In this document: positions 1-8,413 of the stretch, piece after piece
Position numbering within the stretch: position 1 is the first letter of the stretch
Layout of the letters: each line of letters starts with the position of its first letter
Assembly: GCA_937903135.1 (NCBI GenBank)
Contig: CALDAH010000016.1
Coordinates: forward strand, 7,883-71,882
Reading direction: 5' to 3'
DNA length: 64,000 nucleotides
DNA from: an uncultured Alphaproteobacteria bacterium
Lineage (GTDB): Bacteria > Pseudomonadota > Alphaproteobacteria > Rs-D84
Translations under genes and position numbers: made by a program
The notes under the pieces: model-generated
What the model was told of the DNA's origin: nothing
The model's input: only the letters and a program-made list of their open reading frames with translations
Database searches by the model: none

Positions 1-1626
1 AAAATCGTTGCCGGCGATAACGGTGACGCATGGGTTGAAATGGAAGGGAAAAAATACGCCCCGTCACAGATATCAGCTATGATTTTGGCAAAATTGAAAA
101 AAGATGCCGAAAGCTATTTAGGCGAAACTGTAACCGATGCGGTTATTACCGTTCCGGCATATTTTAACGATTCACAGCGCCAGGCGACAAAAGACGCCGG
201 TCGTATCGCCGGATTAAATGTTTTGCGCATTGTAAACGAACCGACGGCGGCCGCGTTGGCATATGGTCTGGAAAAGAACAAAAACGGAACAATTGCCGTA
301 TACGATTTAGGCGGCGGTACATTTGACGTATCTATTTTGGAAATTGTTGACGGCGTGTTTGAGGTAAAATCAACAAACGGCGATACAGCATTGGGCGGAT
401 CAGATTTTGATGCACGTATTTTAGAATATTTGATTTCTGAATTTAAATCACAGACCGGAATTGATCTGTCAACGGATAAATTAGCACTGCAGCGTTTAAA
501 AGAAGCGGCCGAAAAAGCAAAGATTGAATTATCATCAAAAACATCAACTGATATTAACCTGCCGTTCTTAACCGCGGATGCGACCGGGCCTAAGCACTTT
601 AATACAACGCTTACGCGCGCTAAACTGGAATCGTTGGTTGATGATTTAATTCAGCGTACAATTGAACCGTGCCGTAAAGCATTGGCAGATGCCGGAATTG
701 AAAAAAGCCAGATTGACGAGGTGATCCTGGTCGGTGGCCAGACCCGCATGCCAAAGGTTGCAGAAACGGTTAAAGAATTCTTTGGGCGCGAACCACACAA
801 AGGCGTTAACCCGGACGAAGTTGTTTCACTTGGCGCTGCAATTCAGGGCGGCGTTTTAAAGGGCGACGTAAAGGATGTTTTATTGCTGGACGTTACCCCG
901 TTATCACTGGGTATTGAAACCCTGGGCGGTGTATTTACCCGTTTAATTGATCGTAATACAACAATCCCGACGAAAAAATCCCAGGTATTCAGCACGGCCG
1001 AAGATAATCAGTCTGCGGTTACAATTCGCGTGTTCCAGGGTGAACGCGATATGGCGGCGGACAATAAACTGCTGGGCCAGTTTAATCTGGAAGGTATTGC
1101 ACCTGCCCCACGTGGGTTGCCCCAGATCGAAGTGTCGTTTGACATTGACGCAAACGGTATTGTTCACGTATCGGCCAAAGACAAAGGCACGGGCAAAGAA
1201 CAGACGATTTCAATTAAATCCGACGGAGGCCTGTCCGAAGATGAAATTAAGCGTATGGTTGACGAAGCGGCGGCAAATGCAGACGCGGATAAACGCAAAC
1301 GCGAACTGGCCGAGGCAAAAAATACAGCCGAAACCGCAGTGTTTAGCATTGAAAAGTCGTTAAAAGAACATGGCGATAAAATCAGTGCCGACGAGAAAAA
1401 GGCCATAGAGGACGCCAAACAAGAACTGGCGGATGAATTAGCAAAGGCCGATGCAACCGCTGAGTCATTAAAGGCAAAAACGGATGCATTGACCGAAAAA
1501 GCGATGAAACTGGGCGAAGCGGTTTATAAAGCGTCCCAGGAAGCGCAGAACGCAGGTGCGGGATCTGATGAAAACAAGCCATCAGATGACGGCGCGCGTG
1601 ACGCGGATTTTACTGAAAAGAAATAA
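1..1626 (+). CDS. dnaK: Chaperone protein DnaK (Hsp70), 5' end missing
   Basis: The reading frame is open from base 1, so this is the last 541 residues of an Hsp70; roughly the first 95 residues lie outside the window. Visible landmarks are the VPAYFNDSQRQATKDAGRIA segment, the NEPTAAALAYGL and DLGGGTFDVS phosphate-binding motifs of the ATPase domain, the VGGQTRMPKV motif, the DVTPLSLGIETLGG start of the substrate-binding domain, and an acidic, lysine-rich C-terminal lid ending in EKK. DnaK binds exposed hydrophobic peptides in the cytoplasm in an ATP cycle driven by DnaJ and GrpE. No dnaJ follows: a terminator comes directly after the stop and the next gene is on the other strand. Family assignment is certain. 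Confidence 0.98.
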   Translation, partial: KIVAGDNGDAWVEMEGKKYAPSQISAMILAKLKKDAESYLGETVTDAVITVPAYFNDSQRQATKDAGRIAGLNVLRIVNEPTAAALAYGLEKNKNGTIAVYDLGGGTFDVSILEIVDGVFEVKSTNGDTALGGSDFDARILEYLISEFKSQTGIDLSTDKLALQRLKEAAEKAKIELSSKTSTDINLPFLTADATGPKHFNTTLTRAKLESLVDDLIQRTIEPCRKALADAGIEKSQIDEVILVGGQTRMPKVAETVKEFFGREPHKGVNPDEVVSLGAAIQGGVLKGDVKDVLLLDVTPLSLGIETLGGVFTRLIDRNTTIPTKKSQVFSTAEDNQSAVTIRVFQGERDMAADNKLLGQFNLEGIAPAPRGLPQIEVSFDIDANGIVHVSAKDKGTGKEQTISIKSDGGLSEDEIKRMVDEAAANADADKRKRELAEAKNTAETAVFSIEKSLKEHGDKISADEKKAIEDAKQELADELAKADATAESLKAKTDALTEKAMKLGEAVYKASQEAQNAGAGSDENKPSDDGARDADFTEKK

Positions 1627-1648
1627 TCAGAATATCGCTATGATTATA

Positions 1649-1676
1649 CCCCACACAAATGTGTGGGGATTTTTTT
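1649..1676 (+). terminator. Rho-independent terminator of dnaK
   Basis: Perfect 8-bp stem CCCCACAC / GTGTGGGG with an AAAT loop, followed by a run of T. It sits 22 nt after the dnaK stop codon. Confidence 0.92.
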
Positions 1677-1718
1677 GTGGTTTTAGCGTTGCGGTGTGAA
1701 TGTTTTTATTTAAAAACG

Positions 1719-1746
1719 CGAAATAAAAATCCCGCGTTGGCGGGAT
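1719..1746 (-). terminator. Rho-independent terminator of the pfk gene
   Basis: Inverted repeat ATCCCGC / GCGGGAT around a 4-nt loop. The A-rich stretch on its left becomes the T tail when read on the minus strand, just after the pfk stop codon. Confidence 0.8.
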
Positions 1747-1756
1747 CTGGGGGGGA

Positions 1757-2836
1757 TTATTTAACCTCGCCTATGTATATGCCCATGTCGTGCGCGACGT
1801 CCAGTAACGGGTCGTCGGGCGATACATATGAATTAGATGTTTTTAAATCCGGAATATTTGGATCGGCAACAACATCGCCTGCGTTATAAAATTCCGATAA
1901 TCCGATTGTTTTGCATTCACAGTTATTAACCGCCGTCATAACATATGTTTCGTTATTTTCAATTGCACGCAACGCGCAATCGGCCATACGTGTGGCCAAT
2001 ATCCGATCCGACGCGGTCGTATCGCCCGCACGCTGGGTGTGTTCAGGGAACGCCGTACGGTTGGTTATCCCGGCCGCGGTTAAGCGACGTGATATTATAT
2101 CCGCCGGACGGCCCGAATGACCACGCAGCGATACGCCTTCGGATACTAAAATAATTCCGTAATCGGTCGGCATATTTTTTATATGCGATACAAGTGATTC
2201 TATGCTAAATTTTATCTCTGGGATTAATATTGCCGCCGCGCCGATTGCGACCCCTGCGTTCAGTGCCAACTGTCCACAGTCGCGCCCCATTGTTTGAACC
2301 ACAAACCAGCGATGATGACTGCGCGCGGTTAGCATTAGCTGATCGCAGAAACTGGTTAATTGTTGCACCGCCGTATTAAAACCAATTGTGCGATCCGTCA
2401 TTGGAATATCTAAATCTATGGTTTTCGGAATGCATATCAACTGCAGGTGGGCGTATATATCGTGGTGCGCCCATGCCAATGATATACTCCCGTTGCCGCC
2501 GACCAGAATTAATGCATCCAGTTTCAGGCTTTTTAGTGATTCTTTTAGGCGTTTATTAAATTTATCCAGTTTCCCGTCCGCGGCGGCGGTTTCAAAATTC
2601 ATTGCGCCGGCGTGACCGTTATGCAGAAAACTTCCCGATAGCCGTGCATTTTCAATTGGCAGCGTATCATCGCTAAACTCAATAAAACTTGGCGGCGTGG
2701 TAAACAGTCCATCTGTGCCGTCCTGAATCCCCAAAACGCGCCACCCGCGCAGGTGTGCGCCGCGAACAATACGATTAATTACAGTATTTAGGCCGCTGCA
2801 GTCGCCGCCCGTTGTCATAATCCCAATTGTTTTCAT
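1757..2836 (-). CDS. pfkA: 6-phosphofructokinase (ATP/PPi family)
   Basis: Phosphorylates fructose 6-phosphate to the 1,6-bisphosphate in glycolysis. The start at 2836 is chosen over an in-frame ATG six codons upstream because AAAGGA lies 7 nt before it; this gives 359 residues. Family motifs are GGDCSGLN (residues 10-17), GGNGS (113-117), PKTIDLD (137-143, with catalytic Asp141), MGRDCG and a late HTQRAGD...DRILATR segment. Two positions matter. The usual GGDGS carries Asn instead of the Mg-binding Asp. The phosphoryl-donor signature is mixed: Gly at the position that is Asp in PPi enzymes, but Lys in PKTID as in PPi enzymes and in the actinobacterial ATP-dependent group. The donor therefore cannot be settled from sequence. 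The gene stands alone, facing dnaK. Confidence 0.93.
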   Translation of the reverse strand: MKTIGIMTTGGDCSGLNTVINRIVRGAHLRGWRVLGIQDGTDGLFTTPPSFIEFSDDTLPIENARLSGSFLHNGHAGAMNFETAAADGKLDKFNKRLKESLKSLKLDALILVGGNGSISLAWAHHDIYAHLQLICIPKTIDLDIPMTDRTIGFNTAVQQLTSFCDQLMLTARSHHRWFVVQTMGRDCGQLALNAGVAIGAAAILIPEIKFSIESLVSHIKNMPTDYGIILVSEGVSLRGHSGRPADIISRRLTAAGITNRTAFPEHTQRAGDTTASDRILATRMADCALRAIENNETYVMTAVNNCECKTIGLSEFYNAGDVVADPNIPDLKTSNSYVSPDDPLLDVAHDMGIYIGEVK

Positions 2837-2878
2837 GTCTGTCCTTTCTTTCATAAACTAAACTATATCATAAATAAA

Positions 2879-2906
2879 TTGACAAAGAAATATAATTTGC
2901 CATAAT
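2879..2906 (+). promoter_or_regulatory. Sigma-70 promoter of the LysM protein gene
   Basis: TTGACA at 2879-2884, 16-bp spacer, CATAAT at 2901-2906. It lies 43 bp before the start codon of the LysM gene. Confidence 0.75.
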
Positions 2907-2948
2907 TTGTCTAGCGTATTTATATATTAATTACGGAGATTATAAGAC

Positions 2949-4112
2949 ATGGCCACAATCAGCAATAAACCAAATACTAATATGGGAAAAACAAAACGTT
3001 CAACGGACGATTTAATTAACAATGCGATCGCGCAGCAGAATTCTTGGATGGAAAACCGTCGGACGTTTTCACGCAGTTTCTTAAAAAGTCTGAATTTATT
3101 TGCCCGCCCTAATCCGAACAAAGAAAATCAGTCGGTAAACGCGGCGGATATTGAACGTGCGCGATCACGCCGCAGTGGAATCCGTGCGTATTGGTTTCCA
3201 ATTCTGTGTGCGATGTGTGTTATATTTATCGCGATCTGGGTAATGTTTATTCGCGGCGATCGTGCCACCCTGGTTGTGGTTGTTCCGCCGGTGGCCGAAC
3301 CGGTTGTACGCACAGTTACAGCCGACACATCCGTTCCGACGTTTGATATCGTTCGCATCGCACCGGATGGTAATATCGTAATTGCCGGACGTTGGCGCGG
3401 CAACAATAACGTTTCAGTCGTTATTAATGGGCGTATTGTCGCAACCGAACGGACGGATGCGCGCGGGGAATTTACATATGCCCCTGTGCATGCGCTGCCG
3501 GCCGGGAACTATACCGTTTCATTAATCGGGGCGGATGGAAATGTTAAATCGGCAGATAAAGTATTTATATATATTTCAGAACACGGGCCGGAAAATTCAA
3601 TATCATTACTTATGACAAACGGCGGCAGCACTCTGCTGCAGGCGCCGGGGATGCTGCGCGATGGTGATCTGGTCGTGTCAAAGATTGACTATCTGGATAC
3701 CGGGCGGATTGTTATAACCGGTGATGCGTTACCGCGCCTGCGCGTGTCGCTGTCACTGAACGGTAAATACCTGGGCTTTGCGCGCGTATCGGATCATAAG
3801 CATTTCGGCATCGGGGCGGATGTTGAAAAGCTGGAATCTGGCAAAGAATATGAATTGGTTGTTCGGCTGCATGATGGTGATGGCCGTACGGTTGCAAATG
3901 TTACGCATAATTTTATTATGCCCGAAATGACCGGTGACGATGATACGTTTTATACCGTTCGTCGTGGCGACTGTTTATGGATTATTGCACGCAACTTTCT
4001 GCGCCGTGGTATTTTGTTTAGCATTATTGCCGAACGTAATAACATCGCACGCCCGAATTTAATTTTCCCTGATCAAATATTACAGATTCCAACGGGCGCT
4101 GATAATAAATAA
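2949..4112 (+). CDS. Single-pass membrane protein with Ig-like repeats and C-terminal LysM domain
   Basis: 387 residues. The first ~75 residues are basic and cytoplasmic in character. A hydrophobic segment at about 78-100 (WFPILCAMCVIFIAIWVMFI) follows a cluster of Arg, predicting a signal anchor with the rest in the periplasm. Residues ~120-200 and ~230-325 read as beta-rich, Ig-like repeats (NVSVVINGRIVATERTDARG and RVSLSLNGKYLGFARVSDHK are parallel segments). Residues ~335-383 form a LysM peptidoglycan-binding domain (YTVRRGDCLWIIA ... NLIFPDQILQIP). This layout is common in alphaproteobacterial LysM proteins of unknown cellular role. It is monocistronic, with its own promoter and terminator. 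Likely envelope or peptidoglycan attachment; the function beyond binding is inferred. Confidence 0.88.
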   Translation: MATISNKPNTNMGKTKRSTDDLINNAIAQQNSWMENRRTFSRSFLKSLNLFARPNPNKENQSVNAADIERARSRRSGIRAYWFPILCAMCVIFIAIWVMFIRGDRATLVVVVPPVAEPVVRTVTADTSVPTFDIVRIAPDGNIVIAGRWRGNNNVSVVINGRIVATERTDARGEFTYAPVHALPAGNYTVSLIGADGNVKSADKVFIYISEHGPENSISLLMTNGGSTLLQAPGMLRDGDLVVSKIDYLDTGRIVITGDALPRLRVSLSLNGKYLGFARVSDHKHFGIGADVEKLESGKEYELVVRLHDGDGRTVANVTHNFIMPEMTGDDDTFYTVRRGDCLWIIARNFLRRGILFSIIAERNNIARPNLIFPDQILQIPTGADNK

Positions 4113-4160
4113 AAATATCAACGCGACGCGTTGAATTATTCGCACAGCATGAAAAATAAA

Positions 4161-4184
4161 ATCCGCCAATAACGGCGGATTTTT
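4161..4184 (+). terminator. Rho-independent terminator of the LysM gene
   Basis: ATCCGCC / GGCGGAT stem with a 6-nt loop followed by TTTT. A GC-rich palindrome (CAACGCG ACGCGTTG) lies just upstream. Confidence 0.85.
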
Positions 4185-4197
4185 GCTAATTCTGATA

Positions 4198-4271
4198 TGG
4201 TGCGGGCGAAGAGAATCGAACTCTCGTCTTCAGCTTGGGAAGCTGACGTGCTACCATTATACCACGCCCGC
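4198..4271 (-). tRNA. tRNA-Gly (anticodon CCC)
   Basis: Read on the minus strand: acceptor GCGGGCG / CGCCCGC, anticodon loop TTCCCAA, T-arm GAGAGTTCGATTCTC, discriminator A and an encoded CCA at 4198-4200. The loop places CCC at positions 34-36, as in E. coli glyU. Confidence 0.95.
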
Positions 4272-4405
4272 GAATCTTTTGATGATGGATTCTATAATTA
4301 TTTTAAACAAATGTCCAGCATAAAACGCGGCATATTTTTTCTGATTGATTTTATTTTTTTTCAGGCCTACATTATCTACAGCCAAAAAAATAAGGGAGAC
4401 AAAAT

Positions 4406-5659
4406 ATGGCAAATGAAAATTTAAATCCGTTGATCGCTGCGCAGAGTCGTGTAAAGGTTGCGTGTGATAAACTGGGGCTATCGGCGGATGTTTATGAAAT
4501 ACTTAAAAATCCAATGCGTACGTTCGAGGTATCTATACCCGTTAAAATGGACGACGGAACAATACGCGTATTTACGGCTTTTCGTGCCCAGCATAATACT
4601 GCAATCGGCCCGTCAAAGGGGGGCGTACGTTTTCACCCAATGGTAACCCGTGACGAAGTCGCCGCGTTATCTATATGGATGACATTCAAATGTGCCGTCA
4701 CAGGCATTCCATATGGCGGCGGCAAAGGTGGTATTATCGTTGATCCAAAAGAATTATCGGCGGGCGAATTAGAACGCTTATGCCGCGGATACGTGGATGC
4801 AATTTACCCGATTCTGGGCGAAAAGAAAGACGTCCCTGCCCCGGATGTTAATACAAACGGTCAGATTATGGCGTGGATGATTGATGAATATATCAAACTA
4901 TCCGGCGAAGCATCATTTGGGACATTTACCGGTAAACCTGTTGAACTGGCCGGATCAAAGGGCCGAACCAAGGCAACCGGTCTGGGGATTTCCATTATTA
5001 TCGCAAAAGCATTGCAGGCAATGGGCAAAGATATGAACGGCGCACGTATCGCAATCCAAGGGTTCGGTAACGTTGGTTCATTTACTGCCAAATGCAGTCA
5101 TGACATGGGTGCAAAGATTGTTGCAATCGCTGAATGGAATACAATTTTATTCAACGACGCCGGATTGGATATTGACGCATTATTAAAATTCAAATCCGAA
5201 AACAAGGGCAGCATCAAAGGATTCCCGGGCGCATCCGAGATTAGCGCGGAAGAGTTCTGGGGGCTTGACGTTGATGTATTATCGCCATGTGCAATGGAAA
5301 ATACAATTAACGCCGATACAGCGCCGTTGATAAAAACCAACTTGGTGGTAGAAGGTGCAAATGGCCCGACGACACTGGACGGTGAAAAAATATTAACCGA
5401 ACGTGGTGTTACAATCGTTCCGGATATTTTAGCAAATGCCGGCGGCGTTACAGTTTCGTATTTTGAATGGGTTCAAAATCGCTACGGATATTATTGGGAA
5501 GAAGACGAAGTTGAACAGAAAGAAGAAATTGCAATGAAGAACGCCTTTGATGCAATTTATAAAATCAAAACGGAATATAACGTCACCATGCGCGAGGCTG
5601 CATATATGCATTCTATTAAACGCGTAACCGATGCGATGAAATTGCGCGGATGGTGTTAA
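4406..5659 (+). CDS. gdhA: Glutamate dehydrogenase (Glu/Leu/Phe/Val dehydrogenase family)
   Basis: 417 residues, a usual length for the hexameric enzyme, which interconverts glutamate with 2-oxoglutarate and ammonia. Substrate-site lysines are visible in GPSKGGVR (Lys71), MTFKCAV (Lys95) and PYGGGKGG (Lys107, catalytic), followed by APDVNTNGQIMAWM. The nucleotide-binding Rossmann motif is GFGNVGS in the second half. GGGAG precedes the ATG at 8-nt spacing. The preference for NAD or NADP cannot be read with confidence. Flanked by tRNA-Gly on the opposite strand and a strong terminator, so monocistronic. The 134 bases before it are AT-rich and hold no gene. Confidence 0.96.
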   Translation: MANENLNPLIAAQSRVKVACDKLGLSADVYEILKNPMRTFEVSIPVKMDDGTIRVFTAFRAQHNTAIGPSKGGVRFHPMVTRDEVAALSIWMTFKCAVTGIPYGGGKGGIIVDPKELSAGELERLCRGYVDAIYPILGEKKDVPAPDVNTNGQIMAWMIDEYIKLSGEASFGTFTGKPVELAGSKGRTKATGLGISIIIAKALQAMGKDMNGARIAIQGFGNVGSFTAKCSHDMGAKIVAIAEWNTILFNDAGLDIDALLKFKSENKGSIKGFPGASEISAEEFWGLDVDVLSPCAMENTINADTAPLIKTNLVVEGANGPTTLDGEKILTERGVTIVPDILANAGGVTVSYFEWVQNRYGYYWEEDEVEQKEEIAMKNAFDAIYKIKTEYNVTMREAAYMHSIKRVTDAMKLRGWC

Positions 5660-5662
5660 TGT

Positions 5663-5688
5663 AATCCCCCGATCGGGGGATTTTTTTT
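5663..5688 (+). terminator. Rho-independent terminator of gdhA
   Basis: Perfect AATCCCCC GATC GGGGGATT hairpin followed by T8. One of five near-identical terminators in the window. Confidence 0.95.
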
Positions 5689-5697
5689 AATATTTAT

Positions 5698-5726
5698 TTG
5701 ACATTTGACAAATATTCATACATAAT
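5698..5726 (+). promoter_or_regulatory. Promoter of the rpsP operon
   Basis: TTGACA at 5698-5703, 17-bp spacer, CATAAT at 5721-5726. The predicted 5' leader is about 120 nt and contains a possible hairpin (CCGAC ... GTCGG) before the first ORF. Confidence 0.7.
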
Positions 5727-5854
5727 ATGTCTGCAAATTCCATGAATTGCCATTTAAATATCCCCAGTATGCGGCATGCATATGGTACATCATCCGACGA
5801 GTTTCGTCCTTGGTGTCGGGTTCTGTTATGGCATTTTATAAAAGAGGTATTTAT

Positions 5855-6016
5855 ATGATGTATAAAAACATAGAAGAGTTTGTTAACGACATCCATTCCT
5901 ATCCGCATGTCGCGGATAAAAAGGATTTTACGCCAGAACAATTAAAAAAGTGGCGGGATGCTGCAAATAAATTCTTTGGTATATATGTAATATCTACGCA
6001 GTCCAAAACAAAATAA
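5855..6016 (+). CDS. Small hypothetical protein ahead of rpsP
   Basis: 53 residues starting MMYKNIEEFVND; not recognised. The frame stays open upstream to 5747, but the first start preceded by a Shine-Dalgarno is the ATG at 5855 (GAGG, 7 nt). It is charged and probably helical, with DFTPEQLKKWRDAANKFFG as a likely amphipathic helix and no Cys or membrane segment. It ends 15 nt before rpsP and shares its promoter, so it is probably co-expressed with ribosomal protein genes. Function unknown. Confidence 0.6.
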   Translation: MMYKNIEEFVNDIHSYPHVADKKDFTPEQLKKWRDAANKFFGIYVISTQSKTK

Positions 6017-6031
6017 ACAAGGAGCAAAATT

Positions 6032-6469
6032 ATGGCAACAGTTATCAGACTTGCACGCTATGGCGCAAAAAAACGCCCGTATTATCACATCGTTGTAACG
6101 GATTCACGTAACGCACGTAATTCCGGTAATGTATTAGAGGTTGTTGGTAAATACGACCCGATGCTGGCACGTGATAATGAAAAACGCGTTGTTTTAAACA
6201 TTGATCAGGTAAAAGCATGGATCGCAAAGGGTGCAAAACCATCTGACCGTGTTTATAAATTTTTAGCCAAGGCCGGATTAGTCGCTGCTAAACCCGCACC
6301 GGTTCAGACAAAGAAACACCTGCAGTCTGAAAAAACACAGATGAAAATCAAAGACAAAGCCGATAAATTGGCAAAAATAGCAGAAGAAAAAGCCGCCGCA
6401 GAAGCAGCCGCCAAGGCCGCAGCCGAAGCGCCGGCAGAAACAACCGCAGATGAAACGGTTGCCGAATAA
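6032..6469 (+). CDS. rpsP: 30S ribosomal protein S16
   Basis: 145 residues. The S16 fold covers the first ~80 residues (MATVIRLARYGAKKRPYYHI, then VVTDSRNARNSGNVLEVVGKYDP with a two-residue shift typical of alphaproteobacteria). The remainder is a low-complexity tail rich in Lys, Ala and Glu, longer than in E. coli (82 residues) but of a kind seen in other alphaproteobacteria. AAGGAG precedes the ATG. First core gene of the rpsP-rimM-trmD-rplS operon. Confidence 0.97.
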   Translation: MATVIRLARYGAKKRPYYHIVVTDSRNARNSGNVLEVVGKYDPMLARDNEKRVVLNIDQVKAWIAKGAKPSDRVYKFLAKAGLVAAKPAPVQTKKHLQSEKTQMKIKDKADKLAKIAEEKAAAEAAAKAAAEAPAETTADETVAE

Positions 6470-6482
6470 TTTTGCACAATAC

Positions 6483-6508
6483 TGCCCGGGGCAACACCCG
6501 GGCAATTT
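6483..6508 (+). terminator. GC-rich hairpin between rpsP and rimM (attenuator or partial terminator)
   Basis: TGCCCGGG / CCCGGGCA with a 6-nt loop, followed by ATTTT. It lies between the rpsP stop and the likely rimM start, so it may lower rimM expression relative to S16. The T run is short. Confidence 0.55.
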
Positions 6509-6516
6509 TCAGTGAT

Positions 6517-6984
6517 ATGCTAAACAATACTAAAATTTTGGTCGGTAAGATTGTCGCCCCCCAAGGGATTCGCGGCGACGTTCGCGTTCAGACATATACA
6601 GCCAGCCCGATGGATTTAAAAACATTAACCGTGGAATGCGATGCGTTCGCAACCGGGGATTTTAAATTTATTCGCAGGCTTAATCCTAAATCAGATGTTA
6701 TTGTCGCACACATACGCGGTTTTGATGACCGAAATGCAGCTGAAAAATTGCGCGGCGTTCAGATCTTTGTTGATCGCAGCAGTTTGCCCGATGTTGATGA
6801 TGGTGAATACTATCAGGCGGATTTAATCGGATTTACCATTATCCGGGGTGATAAAAATATCGGAACGCTGGCGGGATTTCAAAATTTCGGTGCCGGGGAT
6901 ATAATTGAAACCGATGGCGGTGATATGATATCTTTTGCCGGCGCAGATGTGGATATGGAAAATAAAGTTATACGGGTGAAATAA
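6517..6984 (+). CDS. rimM: Ribosome maturation factor RimM
   Basis: 155 residues from MLNNTKILVGKI. The frame is open upstream to 6472, but the family begins at this Met and the upstream stretch is the inter-gene hairpin. It contains the N-terminal RimM fold (GKIVAPQGIRGDVRV) and a C-terminal PRC-barrel (GEYYQADLIGFTI ... GAGDIIET). RimM assists maturation of the 30S head by binding S19. No clear Shine-Dalgarno precedes the ATG. Confidence 0.93.
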   Translation: MLNNTKILVGKIVAPQGIRGDVRVQTYTASPMDLKTLTVECDAFATGDFKFIRRLNPKSDVIVAHIRGFDDRNAAEKLRGVQIFVDRSSLPDVDDGEYYQADLIGFTIIRGDKNIGTLAGFQNFGAGDIIETDGGDMISFAGADVDMENKVIRVK

Positions 6985-7320
6985 ATGTCGTATTCAATAA
7001 CACCAAAACCATTTGTTTACGAAACCGACCGTGAATTGGTTTATGTCCCAAATATGCCCCATATCGTTAGCAAGAAAAACTGCCGCCATGTCGTAGGGTC
7101 ATGCGTTTATTTATGTGAACAGTTTTTAACCTATGATGTAGATGAAAACGGGTATCGTATAATTCCCAATAATGCGCAATGTCCGTATGTAAAACTTCAC
7201 GGATCAAATATGCCATGCATGGGGCGATATATTGTTTATAACGATAAAATCATGCCATTGCCTAATAATATCAGTCCGCAATATACGCCATATAATAACC
7301 CATTTTTTAAACAGCGCTAA
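6985..7320 (+). CDS. Hypothetical protein inserted between rimM and trmD
   Basis: 111 residues, not recognised. The ATG abuts the rimM stop codon (TAAATG) and the gene ends 3 nt before trmD, so it is tightly embedded in a conserved ribosomal operon. Six cysteines lie in the middle (CRHVVGSCVYLC, AQCPYV, MPCMGRY), spaced like a metal or disulfide cluster. No signal peptide or membrane segment is seen, and the C-terminus is Asn/Pro-rich (PYNNPFFKQR). The Cys pattern and position suggest a small cytoplasmic metal-binding protein, which is inference only. Confidence 0.75.
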   Translation: MSYSITPKPFVYETDRELVYVPNMPHIVSKKNCRHVVGSCVYLCEQFLTYDVDENGYRIIPNNAQCPYVKLHGSNMPCMGRYIVYNDKIMPLPNNISPQYTPYNNPFFKQR

Positions 7321-7323
7321 ACA

Positions 7324-8004
7324 ATGCATTTTAATATATTAACGATTTTCCCTGATATGTTTCCCGGCACATTGTCCGGCGGTGTTGTTGGCCGCGCCCT
7401 GGACAAGGGTATATGGTCATACGATGCGATTAATATACGTGATTTCGCATTAAACAGCTATGGCAGTGTTGACGACGAACAGTTCGGGGGCGGCGCGGGG
7501 ATGGTTATGCGACCGGACGTATTGGGATGCGCGATTGATTCGGTTAAAAATCGCGGAAAGGTTATATATTTTTCCCCACGCGGGCCGCGGCTTAATCAGC
7601 AAATGGTTCGCGAATTTGCAGCAACGCCGGACGCGACGTATACCCTGCTCTGTGGGCGTTACGAGGGAATAGATCAAAGAATAATTGATGAATATGATAT
7701 AATAGAATTATCCATCGGTGATTATATACTGTCCGGGGGCGAAATCGCCGCACAAGTTTTTATTGACAGCTGCGTTCGTCTGATGGATAATGTTTTAGGT
7801 GGCGGAAACGACACCACAAAAAACGAAAGTTTTGAAATCGGGGGGCTGGAATGGCCGTTATACACCCGCCCGTCGGCATGGCGTGGACGAAATGTCCCAG
7901 AAGTCCTGCTGTCCGGTCACCACGGCAATATTGAACGGTGGCGGAAACAACAATCGGACGAAATAACAAAACAACGTCGTCCGGATTTAATAAAGGAAAA
8001 GTAA
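7324..8004 (+). CDS. trmD: tRNA (guanine-N1-)-methyltransferase TrmD
   Basis: 226 residues. Methylates G37 of tRNAs with the 36GG37 sequence using S-adenosylmethionine. Family motifs are FNILTIFPDMFPG at the N-terminus, GGGAGMVMRPD, LLCGRYEGIDQR and SIGDYILSGGE (trefoil-knot SAM site), and a C-terminal helical domain with RPSAWRG and VPEVLLSGHH. It follows the unknown 111-residue ORF by 3 nt and precedes rplS by 1 nt. Confidence 0.97.
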   Translation: MHFNILTIFPDMFPGTLSGGVVGRALDKGIWSYDAINIRDFALNSYGSVDDEQFGGGAGMVMRPDVLGCAIDSVKNRGKVIYFSPRGPRLNQQMVREFAATPDATYTLLCGRYEGIDQRIIDEYDIIELSIGDYILSGGEIAAQVFIDSCVRLMDNVLGGGNDTTKNESFEIGGLEWPLYTRPSAWRGRNVPEVLLSGHHGNIERWRKQQSDEITKQRRPDLIKEK

Positions 8005-8005
8005 A

Positions 8006-8398
8006 ATGAGCATTATTAAAAAAATAGAAGAACAGCAGGTTGCTAAACTGGCAGCTGATAAAAATATCCCTGCCTTTAAAGCCGGTGATACACTAAAAGT
8101 ACACGTTAAAATCAAAGATGGCGACAAGTACCGTATTCAGGTTTTTGAAGGTGTTGTTATCGCACGCGATGGCGGCATGGGAAATAATGCATCCTTTACA
8201 GTACGTCGTGAATCATACGGGGTTGGCGTTGAACGCAAATTCCCGCTATACAGCCCGGCAATTGAAAAAATTGAAAAGGTTCGTATCGGTAAGGTTCGTC
8301 GTGCTAAATTATTCTTCTTGCGTGGACTGTCCGGCAAAAAGGCTCGTATCGTCGAAGACTTGGCTGCGACATCTGCGGAAAAGAACGCAAAAAAATAA
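8006..8398 (+). CDS. rplS: 50S ribosomal protein L19
   Basis: 130 residues, with FKAGDTLKVHVKI, FEGVVIARDG, FTVRRESYGVGVERKFPLYSP and KLFFLRGLSGKKARI, all characteristic of L19. It sits at the 30S-50S interface. Last gene of the operon, closed by a strong terminator. Confidence 0.97.
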   Translation: MSIIKKIEEQQVAKLAADKNIPAFKAGDTLKVHVKIKDGDKYRIQVFEGVVIARDGGMGNNASFTVRRESYGVGVERKFPLYSPAIEKIEKVRIGKVRRAKLFFLRGLSGKKARIVEDLAATSAEKNAKK

Positions 8399-8413
8399 TA
8401 TTTTATTATTTGG

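Noticed and set aside
947..1363. 138-residue ORF inside dnaK, + strand
   Set aside because: Out-of-frame shadow of dnaK with no start signal or family motif.
4119..4135. Palindrome CAACGCG ACGCGTTG as an operator
   Set aside because: Single copy, in a terminator region after the LysM gene; nothing supports regulation.
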